This document shows positions 42,798 through 51,064 of a stretch of 64,000 bases of DNA, in pieces. The translations under genes were made by a program, and so were the position numbers. The DNA lies in contig JBFWRV010000015.1 of the NCBI GenBank assembly GCA_050248715.1, forward strand, positions 34,507 through 98,506, written 5' to 3'. Source of the stretch: AWTP1-13 sp050248715. GTDB taxonomy: Bacteria > Pseudomonadota > Alphaproteobacteria > Rhizobiales > Hyphomicrobiaceae. The notes below the pieces were generated by a model, which was given only the letters and a program-made list of their open reading frames with translations, was not told the origin of the DNA and did not search any database. Numbering within the stretch: position 1 is the stretch's first letter; every line of letters starts with the position of its first letter.

Positions 42798-43308
42798 AGC
42801 AACCCGGCGTGGCCCTGAGCCGCGTGGCCCTGAGGCGACCGAACTCACCGCGAACGGGTGCGCCCGTGAAGCAGGGCCCTGGCCCATCCCGCGAACTGCG
42901 GCCACAGCGGGAAAGGGCGCGCAGGCCTGGCGCTGCGGCCCAGCGCATCGTTGATCCTGCCGATGACCATCGAGGCCTCGCCGAACCCGTTGTCGCGGGC
43001 GGCCGACAGGCCGCGCACCGCGATGTCGATCGCGGCGCGGTAACGACGGTTCTGGGCCAGCGCCAGTTCCAGTTCCTCGCTTTGGCTCAGGCCCGCGACC
43101 ATCTCTATTGCAGCCTCGAAGATTCACGTGACGATGGTCGTTCTCACACCTCGTCGAACGGAGTTGTGCTACAAATTGGCACGGTTAACAACCCATTCTG
43201 TAGGATAAAGGCGGGGCATCTCGTTACGGCCGCCGGCGAATGAGCCAGGTCCGGCGGCAGTCGTCCGTCGCGGCTTTGGGATAGAGTGACCCTCCCGCAG
43301 CCCGAGCA
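42798..43308. other. Region between the DUF3592-like gene and tilS
   Basis: Apart from the possible small minus-strand gene at 42845-43102, I see no coding region. A relatively AT-rich stretch around 43165-43210 (with TTGGCA and TAGGAT 19 bases apart) is the likely tilS promoter area, with spacing too long to claim. Confidence 0.3.
42845..43102 (-). CDS. Possible small cytosolic protein of unknown function
   Basis: This 85-residue open frame encodes a plausible helical protein (SQSEELELALAQNRRYRAAI, then DIAVRGLSAARDNGFGEASM). Its amino-acid composition is better than that of chance frames: it contains balanced Glu, Leu and Ala in the first 55 residues. The end is Arg/Pro-rich. The ribosome-binding site is weak (GAGG, 11 bases before the ATG). 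I cannot assign a family; it may be a real orphan gene between the convergent DUF3592-like gene and divergent tilS. Confidence 0.4.
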   Translation of the reverse strand: MVAGLSQSEELELALAQNRRYRAAIDIAVRGLSAARDNGFGEASMVIGRINDALGRSARPARPFPLWPQFAGWARALLHGRTRSR

Positions 43309-44733
43309 ATGGCGATGACCGCCGACGACATCCCCAGCCCGATCGGATCCGACGAGGTCGCCCGCCTGTTCGCTCCCCTCCACAACCTGTTCGCTCCCCT
43401 CCACAAGGAGCCATCCGGCGACCCGATCGCTCTCGCGGTCTCTGGGGGTAGCGACAGCACCGCGCTCATGCTCCTGTTCGCCGATTGGCTGCATCGGGAG
43501 GAAGTACCGGCTGGCCGGCACCTCGTGTTGACCGTGGATCATGGTCTCCGGGCAGAATCGAGCGCGGAGGCGCAGCAGGTCGCTGCGCAGGCCTCCCGCC
43601 TCGGCTTTCGGCACGCCACGTTGATCTGGAAAGGCGAGAAACCCAGGACGGGGGTTCAGGCCGCAGCGCGCAAAGCGCGCTATCGGCTCATGCGGGACCA
43701 TCTCGCGGCCCACGGTATCGGCACGCTGCTCACGGCCCACACCCGCGACGACCAGGCCGAGACGCTGTTGATGCGCCTCGCTCGCGGCAGCGGTCTTGAC
43801 GGGCTGGCCGGCATTGCCCCCTCGGTTGATCTGCCACCCGGTCCCGGCGGTGCTGCCCTGCGCGTTCTTCGCCCGTTGCTCGGAATGCCCAAGGCCCGTC
43901 TCGTGGCCACGTTGCGCGAGCGTGGCCTTGGCTGGAGCGAGGACCCGAGCAACCTGTCACAGGCCTACGAGCGGCCGCGGCTGAGGGCGGCGCAGGCTGC
44001 GCTCGAGGCCGTCGGCTTGACCAGCGCGATGCTGGCATCGAGCGCTGGACGCCTGCACCGGGTGCGGACGGCTATCGATGCCATGACGGATGCAGTCTGT
44101 GCCGAAGATCGGAACCTAGTGCGGACCGATCCTTGCGGCTTCTTCCGCATCGATCGCCTGGCGCTGAAACGGTTGCCGGATGAGATCGCCCTGCGGGTGA
44201 TCAACCGCTGCATCGCGGCGGCGGGCGGCGCCGCAGAGCCGGTCTCGCTGGCCAAGCTCGAGCTGCTGGTGGCGGGAGTACAGGAGCGCGGCAGCGTTTG
44301 GCAGGGCCACAGGACCCTCGCGCGGGCGCACGTCGTGGTGGAGGGGGGCTTCGTTCAGATCGAGCGCGAGCCGGGGAGAGCGCCTCTGCCGGCCCCGCTC
44401 CTTGCAGGCGGGGCCTCGGTGTTGTGGGACGGCCGTTTTGCCGTCGAGATCGCCTCTGGCCTGGAAGGCAGCCTGGAGGTTGGCGCGCTCGGGGTAGCCG
44501 GTATCGGCGAGATCGAGCGTCTGGGGGGATCGGTCATTCGGTCGCGGCCCCTGCAATTCGTCCCTGCGTTCCGGCGGCAGGGCAGACTGGTCGCCGTTCC
44601 GTGCATAGATTTCTGGGGTGAAGCGGGGCTCGAGCGCCTGATCTCTGCGGCCTTCGTCGGGTTGAGATACAACCTGTCAAGGGCGGGTGACTGGGCCTCC
44701 GATGGTCCAGAAGCGGCCGCGGATGAGGTCTGA
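43309..44733 (+). CDS. tilS: tRNA(Ile)-lysidine synthase
   Basis: This 474-residue enzyme attaches lysine to cytidine 34 of the AUA-reading tRNA-Ile, changing its codon and amino-acid identity; it is essential in most bacteria. The PP-loop ATP-binding motif SGGSDSTAL lies near residue 46. The TAHTRDDQAETLLMRLARGS block and the RPLLGMPKARLV segment are also typical of TilS. The C-terminal half is divergent, as is common in alphaproteobacteria. Its N-terminus has a 7-residue tandem repeat, LFAPLHN LFAPLHK, from a perfect 21-base duplication. It precedes ftsH, as in relatives. Confidence 0.95.
   Translation: MAMTADDIPSPIGSDEVARLFAPLHNLFAPLHKEPSGDPIALAVSGGSDSTALMLLFADWLHREEVPAGRHLVLTVDHGLRAESSAEAQQVAAQASRLGFRHATLIWKGEKPRTGVQAAARKARYRLMRDHLAAHGIGTLLTAHTRDDQAETLLMRLARGSGLDGLAGIAPSVDLPPGPGGAALRVLRPLLGMPKARLVATLRERGLGWSEDPSNLSQAYERPRLRAAQAALEAVGLTSAMLASSAGRLHRVRTAIDAMTDAVCAEDRNLVRTDPCGFFRIDRLALKRLPDEIALRVINRCIAAAGGAAEPVSLAKLELLVAGVQERGSVWQGHRTLARAHVVVEGGFVQIEREPGRAPLPAPLLAGGASVLWDGRFAVEIASGLEGSLEVGALGVAGIGEIERLGGSVIRSRPLQFVPAFRRQGRLVAVPCIDFWGEAGLERLISAAFVGLRYNLSRAGDWASDGPEAAADEV
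43365..43406 (+). repeat. Perfect 21-base tandem duplication inside tilS
   Basis: The 21-base unit starting CCTGTTCGCTCCCC is present twice, at 43365-43385 and 43386-43406, with no mismatch. It keeps the reading frame and duplicates the peptide LFAPLHN as LFAPLHK. The absence of any difference indicates a recent slippage event. Confidence 0.9.
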
Positions 44734-44746
44734 CGGCCTCCAGATC

Positions 44747-44765
44747 ACCCTCTCAAAGTGAGGGT
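44747..44765 (+). terminator. Possible weak hairpin after tilS
   Basis: ACCCTC (44747-44752) and GAGGGT (44760-44765) can pair around a TCAAAGT loop, 14 bases after the tilS stop. There is no T-run, so it may be a partial terminator or an mRNA-stabilising hairpin. Confidence 0.3.
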
Positions 44766-44815
44766 TGCGACCCGTCGGCGCGTTAGCCACCGCGGCGCGA
44801 TGGCGGCAGTCATGC

Positions 44816-44844
44816 TTGGCAAATTTTCTATACGCACCTATGTT
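44816..44844 (+). promoter_or_regulatory. Likely sigma-70-type promoter of ftsH
   Basis: TTGGCA (44816-44821) is separated by exactly 17 bases from TATGTT (44839-44844), in an AT-rich patch standing out from its GC-rich surroundings. The -35 box matches five of six consensus bases and the -10 box four of six. Transcription would begin about 85 bases before the ftsH start codon. Confidence 0.5.
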
Positions 44845-44937
44845 AAACGAGACCTTGGAGCGCCGAGCGGCGGCGGATCGAGGCAGCAACCCAGGGTTGG
44901 ACGGCACTCTATAGCCCCGGGGCACGAAGGAATCCCG

Positions 44938-46869
44938 ATGAATTCCAACTTTCGGAACCTGGCAATCTGGGTCGTCATCGGCCTGTTGCTCATGGCGCTG
45001 TTCAATTTGTTCCAGAATCCCAGCACCGGGCGCCGTGGCAACGAGATCAGTTACTCTGATTTTCTTGCCGGCGTGGACGCCGGCAACATTTCGGATGTGA
45101 CGATTGCCAAGCACCGGATCAGCGGCAGCTACCGCGACAAGAGCAGCACCTTCACCACCGTTGCGCCGGAGGATCCCGGCCTTGTGGAGCGCCTGAACAA
45201 GAAGGGCGTCAAGATCACCGCTCGGCCGCCGGAGGAGGACGTACCTTCCATCCTGGGCGTGCTGGTCAACTGGTTCCCGATGCTTCTCCTGATCGGCGTC
45301 TGGATCTTCTTCATGCGCCAGATGCAGTCGGGCGGCGGGCGCGCCATGGGTTTCGGCAAGTCAAAGGCCAAGCTGCTGACCGAGCGGCACGGCCGGGTCA
45401 CATTCGAGGATGTCGCCGGCGTCGACGAGGCCAAGTCCGACCTGCAGGAGATCGTGGAGTTCCTGCGCGATCCGCAGAAGTTCCAGCGCCTCGGCGGCCG
45501 CATTCCGCGCGGTGCGCTGCTGGTCGGCCCGCCCGGTACCGGCAAGACCTTGCTGGCGCGGGCCATCGCCGGCGAGGCGAACGTGCCGTTCTTCACGATT
45601 TCGGGCTCGGACTTCGTCGAGATGTTCGTGGGCGTCGGCGCCTCGCGTGTTCGCGACATGTTCGACCAGGCCAAGAAGAATGCGCCCTGCATCATTTTCA
45701 TCGACGAGATCGATGCTGTCGGCCGCCATCGCGGTGCGGGTCTGGGAGGCGGGAACGATGAGCGCGAGCAGACGTTGAACCAGCTGCTCGTGGAGATGGA
45801 TGGCTTCGAGGCCAACGAGGGCATCATTCTCATCGCGGCCACCAACCGGCCGGACGTGCTCGATCCCGCGCTGCTGCGTCCGGGACGCTTCGATCGCCAG
45901 ATCGTCGTCCCGAACCCCGATGTGGCCGGCCGCGAGAAGATCCTGCGCGTGCACATGCGCAAGGTTCCCCTGGCGCCTGACGTCGACGCCAAGGTGATTG
46001 CGCGGGGCACGCCGGGCTTCTCGGGAGCCGATTTGGCAAACCTCGTCAACGAGGCGGCGCTGCTTGCCGCCCGGCGCAACAAGCGGCTCGTCACCCAGCA
46101 GGAGTTCGAGGACTCCAAGGACAAGGTGATGATGGGCGCGGAGCGGCGCTCCATGGCCATGACCGAGGAGGAGAAGCTTGCGACCGCCTACCACGAGGCG
46201 GGCCACGCTCTGGTCAACCTCATGGTGCCGGGCAACGATCCCTTGCACAAGGTCACGATCATCCCGCGTGGCCGCGCGCTCGGCGTCACCATGAGCCTGC
46301 CGGAGCGCGACAAGCTCAGCTACTCCATGCAGTGGTGCACGGCGCGTATCGCGACGATGTTCGGCGGGCGGGTCGCCGAGCAGCTGATCTACGGCGAGGA
46401 CCACCTCAATACGGGCGCCTCCAGCGACATCATGCAGGCAACCGAGCTTGCGCGCCGCATGGTGACGGAGTGGGGCATGAGCGAGAAGCTCGGACCCCTG
46501 CGCTACAACGAGAACCAGCAGGAGGTCTTCCTCGGCCACGCGATCACGCAGCGCCAGAACATGTCGGAGGACACGGCAAAGCTGATCGACGAGGAGATCC
46601 GGCGCATCGTCACGGACGGCGAGAAGAAGGCGCGCGAAGTGCTGTTTGCCAACCGCGACAAGCTCGAGGCGATCACACAGGGCCTGATGGAGTACGAAAC
46701 CATCAGCGGCGAGGAAGTGCAGGCCCTGATCCGTGGCGAGCGGATCGTGCGGGTCTCCGACGACGAGGAGACCAAGGGGCCGGCTGGCCCGGCAGTTCCC
46801 GCCACGGGCAAGACGCGACCACCCCGCGCCGAGCCGGACACCGGCGGCCTGGAGCCACAGCCGACCTGA
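44938..46869 (+). CDS. ftsH: ATP-dependent zinc metalloprotease FtsH
   Basis: This 643-residue membrane protease degrades misfolded membrane proteins and regulators such as LpxC and sigma-32. Two membrane helices flank a periplasmic domain (residues about 5-23 and 105-125). The AAA+ module has Walker A GPPGTGKT, Walker B IIFIDEIDAVGRHRG and the second region of homology ATNRPDVLDPALLRPGRFDR. The pore loop is ISGSDFVEMFVGVGASRVRD. The protease site is AYHEAGHALV. The ATG at 44938 begins the standard MNSNFRNLAIWVVIGLLL; an upstream extension lacks homology. A promoter is visible at 44816-44844, so it can be expressed apart from tilS. Confidence 0.98.
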   Translation: MNSNFRNLAIWVVIGLLLMALFNLFQNPSTGRRGNEISYSDFLAGVDAGNISDVTIAKHRISGSYRDKSSTFTTVAPEDPGLVERLNKKGVKITARPPEEDVPSILGVLVNWFPMLLLIGVWIFFMRQMQSGGGRAMGFGKSKAKLLTERHGRVTFEDVAGVDEAKSDLQEIVEFLRDPQKFQRLGGRIPRGALLVGPPGTGKTLLARAIAGEANVPFFTISGSDFVEMFVGVGASRVRDMFDQAKKNAPCIIFIDEIDAVGRHRGAGLGGGNDEREQTLNQLLVEMDGFEANEGIILIAATNRPDVLDPALLRPGRFDRQIVVPNPDVAGREKILRVHMRKVPLAPDVDAKVIARGTPGFSGADLANLVNEAALLAARRNKRLVTQQEFEDSKDKVMMGAERRSMAMTEEEKLATAYHEAGHALVNLMVPGNDPLHKVTIIPRGRALGVTMSLPERDKLSYSMQWCTARIATMFGGRVAEQLIYGEDHLNTGASSDIMQATELARRMVTEWGMSEKLGPLRYNENQQEVFLGHAITQRQNMSEDTAKLIDEEIRRIVTDGEKKAREVLFANRDKLEAITQGLMEYETISGEEVQALIRGERIVRVSDDEETKGPAGPAVPATGKTRPPRAEPDTGGLEPQPT

Positions 46870-47142
46870 TCGCTCGGGCACACGTGCGGCCGCATGCCCG
46901 TTGCGGCTGGCTGCACGCCTTCCTTTCGACGCTTTTTGCGCCTCCTGCTTGCGCGGGCGGGACCGGCGCGCGTTGATTCGGCTGGCGCTGATTCTCGCCC
47001 GCCGTCGCAAAGACCTGCAATGGTAGCTGTGGGCGATCGGGGAGGCCGGTTTGCACAGGGGGCTGCTGGACCCGGCCGTCGGCTGGATTGCGCATGATGG
47101 CTTGGCGGGGGTTGAAGACCGCCACGTGAACGAGGATACGGT

Positions 47143-50100
47143 GTGACCGACTCCGGGGGGCAAGGGGACCGGCGGAGCACTCCACGAACGGGCAAGCCCA
47201 TGTCGCGCCCGACGGGTCAGGTTATGTCCCGCCCCGCCGGCGAGATTACCTCGCGGCCCGTGACGCAAACCATGTCCCGCCCCACCGGCCCGCCGACCGC
47301 ACCCCCCTTCTCCAAGCCGGCCGCGGGCAAGGCGATGTCACGCCCAGCCGCGGACCCGCGAGGTGCCAGACGTCGGCTGCGCTCGGCCCTTGGACTGGCC
47401 GCCAAGCTGGTGGGCATCCCGGCGTTTGCCGTCGCTGTGGCCGTCGGACTGCTCTATGTGAAACTGCTGCATGGCCCTGTGGCGCTCGACTTTCTCAAGG
47501 ACCCGATCGAGAAGGCGATCGCGGACGAATTGTCGGGGTTGCGCGTTCGCATCCAGGATGTCGCGCTGCGTCTGAGCGAAGGCGGCAAGCTGCAGTTCGA
47601 ACTGCTCAACGTGCAGGTCGCGGACGCCGGCGACGTACCCTTGGCGCTGGCGCCGTCCGCCACAGTCTCCCTGAGCCACAGGGCATTGCTGGCGGGACGC
47701 ATCGCACCCGAGAACGTCGCCCTGGTCTCGCCGCGACTGTCGCTGTTCTACAGCGAGGACGGTAAGCTCTCTCTGAAGTTTGCCGTCCCCGCCGAGACGC
47801 ACGAGATTGCCAAGGCGCCGGCGGCTCGCTCCGGGCCGGGGGCGCCGCAGGCTCCCGCCGGCGCAGGCGAGGAAGCGCTGGGCCGCATCGATCTCGTCAA
47901 GGTGCTCTCCGAGAGCTCGGCGCGCGCGCGCCGGCGCCAGCATGCTGGCGCCTATCTGCGCGAGGTGGGGCTGAAGTCGGCCACGGTCGTGATCGACAAC
48001 GGCAGCCGCAAGAGCATTTGGCGCGTACCGGAACTCGATATCGACCTCGACCATCGCCGCAGCCGCAGCTCGATCGCCGGGCGCGCCAAGATCGACTCGC
48101 TCACCGGTCCCTGGACGTTGAATTTCCGCACCCAGGAGCAGGAGAATGCCCGCACCCTGCAACTGGCGGTGTCCGTCCAGGGCCTCATCCCGCGCGGCCT
48201 GGCACGCACGCTGCCGCAGCTGGCAGGGCTCGAGAGCCTCGATGTGCAGCTGTGGGGCGATGCGAAGGTCGAGCTCTCCAGCACGGGGGAGATCCTGGGC
48301 GGGACGATCGGCATCGACATGGCTCCAGGGCGGGTGCTGCTGCCGTGGCTCGGCGCCACCCCGCTGCAGGTCGACGGCGGGCATCTCGCCTTGTCCTACG
48401 AGCGCGCGGCGCGGCGCTTCGAGATCGCACCATCGGTGCTCGTGTGGGGCGACAGCCGGGTGCAGTTCACCGGCAATATCGTGCGCACGGGACAGGGTGC
48501 GACCGACTCCGGATGGTCCTTTGCCCTCAAGTCGGCTGGCGGCTGGATCGGCGCGGAACCGCCATTGCTGCCGCGGCTTGCCATCGACGACTGGGAGGTG
48601 AGCGGCAGTTTCGCACCCGAGCGCGGTCGCATCGTCCTCAACCAGGTTCTGCTGCGTGCCGGAGGGGGCGAGGTCACTGCCGAGGGGGACGTGACCGACA
48701 TGGTCGGCGCGATGAAGGCCAGGCTCGAGGGCAAGATCGGAGCGATGTCCATCAGCACCCTCAAGACGCTCTGGCCCGCTCCGCTTGCGCCGCGCACGCG
48801 CGACTGGGTGGTAGGACACGTGGCGCGGGGCTGGGTCCAGGGCGGGGCGTTCCGGCTGGCCACGGACTCTGGGCCGAAGCGTGGCCCGAATGATCCCGCG
48901 GCCCACCACACCAGCGGCTTGCTGGCGCTCGAAGGTGTCAACCTCGGCTTCGACCTCATTCGCGCCTGGCCTACCCTGGAGGCACCGCGCGCCGCGGTGC
49001 GGGTCGACGAGAACACCTTCGAGCTCAGCGTGCCGGACGGAGCATTCGCCCTCGCGGACGGACGCCGTATCGGCGTCAAGGGTACGTTCACCGTCGACAT
49101 GGAGGAGCCGCTGCCGCGCACCGGGCGCGCCGCCTTCCGGATGCATGGCCCGCTGTCGGCCGCGCTCGAGATGCTCGATGCCGAGCCGCTGCAAATCCTG
49201 CAGAACAACGGCCTGACGATCGCCGGCGTGGACGGCAAGGTCGACAGCCAACTGACGGTCTCCATGCCTCTCGGCCAGCCGCTGGGCCCGCGCGACGTGA
49301 CGGTTGAAGGCAAGGCCCGCGTCACCGAGGGCCGGCTTGGCCAGATGCTCGGACCCTATGAGGTGAGCGGCGCCAACATCGCCATCGACATGACCGCCAC
49401 GGCTGCGGAGGCGAGGGGCGAGATGGTGGTGAACGGTGTGGTCGCCAAGGCAGGCTGGCACCACATCTTCGGCGCTCCCGCCGACAAGCAGCCGCCGTTG
49501 CGCATCACGGCGAACCTCGACGGCAACGCCCGCAACCAGCTGGGGCTCGACGTCAACGAGATCGTACAGGGCGATGTCGCCGTCGAGGTGACGGTCGGCA
49601 GGGATGCGGAGGGAGAGCGGCGCGTGCACCTGCGCGCGGATCTGCTCAACAGCGAGATCGTTCTCGACAGCGTGGCCTGGCGCAAGCCCAGGGGCAGGGC
49701 CAGCCTGTTCGAGTTCGACCTCCTGCGTGGCGGCAGCCCTTACCCCTTGGAGCTGCGCAATGTCCGACTCGTCGGCGACGATGTCGCGATCGAGGGCTGG
49801 ATGGGCATCGGCGCCGATAACCGCCTCAAGGAATTCCGTTTCCCCAATTTCTCGCTCAACGTCGTCACCAGCCTGCAGGCGCATGGCAAGATGCGCCCGG
49901 ATGGCGTCTGGGACGTCACCGCAAAGGGGCCGACCTACGACGGGCGCGACCTCTTCCGCTCCTTCTTCGATGTTTCTCACCTTGGCGCGACGGCCGCGAG
50001 CGCTAAGGCACGCTCCGGTCTCGACCTGCAGGCCGACATCGACACGGTCGTCGGCTTCTCCGACACGACCCTGCGCAGTGCCAAGGTGCGGTTGCAGAAA

Positions 50101-50919
50101 CGCGGGAACAGGATGACGTCGCTCGATGCCCGCGGTGTGCTGGAGGGCGGCAAGCCGTTCGTGGCCGAGGTGCGCAGCGATGCGGGTCATGCCCGGCGCC
50201 TTCGCGCCGAAGCGACCGATGCCGGTCTCGCCTTCAAGCTGGTCGGATTCTATCCCAATGCCGTCGGCGGCACCATGCAGCTTGAAGTCAATCTCGACGG
50301 CCAGGGTCCTGTCGAGCGCACGGGCCTGCTGGTGGCTCGCAATTTCACCGTGCTCGGCGACCCCATCATCAGCGAGGTGCTGCAGAACGCCGACGGCACA
50401 CCATCCAACCAGCGCCGCACTGTCGTGCGCGAGCAGTTCGATTTCGAGGTCATGCGCGTGCCGTTCGAAGTCGGGCACGGCCAGTTCGTGATGCACGATG
50501 CCGTCCTCAATGGCCAGCTCGTCAGCGCGTCGATGACCGGCAAGGTCGACTTCAGGGCCCAGAGGGTCCACATCGGGGGCACGTATGTCCCGATATCCGG
50601 CCTGATGCGGGCGCCGGCGGAGATCCCGCTGCTGGGGCAGGTCCTCACGGGTCCAAGGGGCGAGGGCATGTTCGGCATCACCTTCGCCATCAAGGGGCCG
50701 ATGGCCCGGCCCGAAGTGATCGTGAACCCCCTCTCGCTGCTGACCCCGGGCTTCACGCGCGAGATCTTTCAGATGACTCCTGAGGATCTGCGCATCGTGC
50801 CGCGCGAAAGGCCGAGCGCCAGGAGCGAGGGGCCCCGCGCTCCCGGCAGCGGCTCGGGCTCGGATGCGGGCTCGCGCTGGTCGGCCGAGACCGCCCAGCC
50901 CCCATCGCGCAGGAGATAG
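47143..50919 (+). CDS. Large AsmA-like / YhdP-DUF3971-type envelope protein
   Basis: This 1258-residue protein has a cytoplasmic N-terminal tail of about 85 residues. One membrane anchor follows (LGLAAKLVGIPAFAVAVAVG), then a very long periplasmic beta-rich region. The C-terminal third contains the AsmA-like C-terminal pattern (GGTMQLEVNLDGQGPVERTG, ARNFTVLGDPIISEVLQNAD, MHDAVLNGQLVSASMTGKVD). YhdP/TamB/AsmA-type proteins form long hydrophobic grooves that move phospholipids between membranes. This one probably has that role, by family inference. It starts with GTG. The tail before the anchor carries an octapeptide repeat (47200-47295) not usual in the family. Confidence 0.88.
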   Translation: MTDSGGQGDRRSTPRTGKPMSRPTGQVMSRPAGEITSRPVTQTMSRPTGPPTAPPFSKPAAGKAMSRPAADPRGARRRLRSALGLAAKLVGIPAFAVAVAVGLLYVKLLHGPVALDFLKDPIEKAIADELSGLRVRIQDVALRLSEGGKLQFELLNVQVADAGDVPLALAPSATVSLSHRALLAGRIAPENVALVSPRLSLFYSEDGKLSLKFAVPAETHEIAKAPAARSGPGAPQAPAGAGEEALGRIDLVKVLSESSARARRRQHAGAYLREVGLKSATVVIDNGSRKSIWRVPELDIDLDHRRSRSSIAGRAKIDSLTGPWTLNFRTQEQENARTLQLAVSVQGLIPRGLARTLPQLAGLESLDVQLWGDAKVELSSTGEILGGTIGIDMAPGRVLLPWLGATPLQVDGGHLALSYERAARRFEIAPSVLVWGDSRVQFTGNIVRTGQGATDSGWSFALKSAGGWIGAEPPLLPRLAIDDWEVSGSFAPERGRIVLNQVLLRAGGGEVTAEGDVTDMVGAMKARLEGKIGAMSISTLKTLWPAPLAPRTRDWVVGHVARGWVQGGAFRLATDSGPKRGPNDPAAHHTSGLLALEGVNLGFDLIRAWPTLEAPRAAVRVDENTFELSVPDGAFALADGRRIGVKGTFTVDMEEPLPRTGRAAFRMHGPLSAALEMLDAEPLQILQNNGLTIAGVDGKVDSQLTVSMPLGQPLGPRDVTVEGKARVTEGRLGQMLGPYEVSGANIAIDMTATAAEARGEMVVNGVVAKAGWHHIFGAPADKQPPLRITANLDGNARNQLGLDVNEIVQGDVAVEVTVGRDAEGERRVHLRADLLNSEIVLDSVAWRKPRGRASLFEFDLLRGGSPYPLELRNVRLVGDDVAIEGWMGIGADNRLKEFRFPNFSLNVVTSLQAHGKMRPDGVWDVTAKGPTYDGRDLFRSFFDVSHLGATAASAKARSGLDLQADIDTVVGFSDTTLRSAKVRLQKRGNRMTSLDARGVLEGGKPFVAEVRSDAGHARRLRAEATDAGLAFKLVGFYPNAVGGTMQLEVNLDGQGPVERTGLLVARNFTVLGDPIISEVLQNADGTPSNQRRTVVREQFDFEVMRVPFEVGHGQFVMHDAVLNGQLVSASMTGKVDFRAQRVHIGGTYVPISGLMRAPAEIPLLGQVLTGPRGEGMFGITFAIKGPMARPEVIVNPLSLLTPGFTREIFQMTPEDLRIVPRERPSARSEGPRAPGSGSGSDAGSRWSAETAQPPSRRR
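47200..47295 (+). repeat. 24-base repeat encoding MSRP octapeptides in the AsmA-like gene
   Basis: Four successive eight-residue units, MSRPTGQV, MSRPAGEI, TSRPVTQT and MSRPTGPP, occupy residues 20-51. A fifth, isolated MSRPAADP lies at residue 65. The DNA units share ATGTC[GC]CGCCC-like starts every 24 bases. Confidence 0.75.
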
Positions 50920-51064
50920 GCGCAGGCAGAGACCGGCCCTCGCACCGGTCCCGGCGCAACGGCAGCCCACGCCTGCACAAACTGCACTTCCTCGCCTTCG
51001 CATTGAACTTACAATGAGGAATGGGCTGCGGGTGCGGCCCGTCCGACTGCAGGTGGAGGACTCG

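Noticed and set aside
43365..43406. Tandem repeat considered as a CRISPR or other array
   Set aside because: Only two contiguous copies exist, with no spacers, inside the coding frame of tilS.
46870..47142. Possible tRNA or small RNA gene between ftsH and the AsmA-like gene
   Set aside because: No T-loop consensus or cloverleaf arms could be found, and the region shows no other RNA signature.
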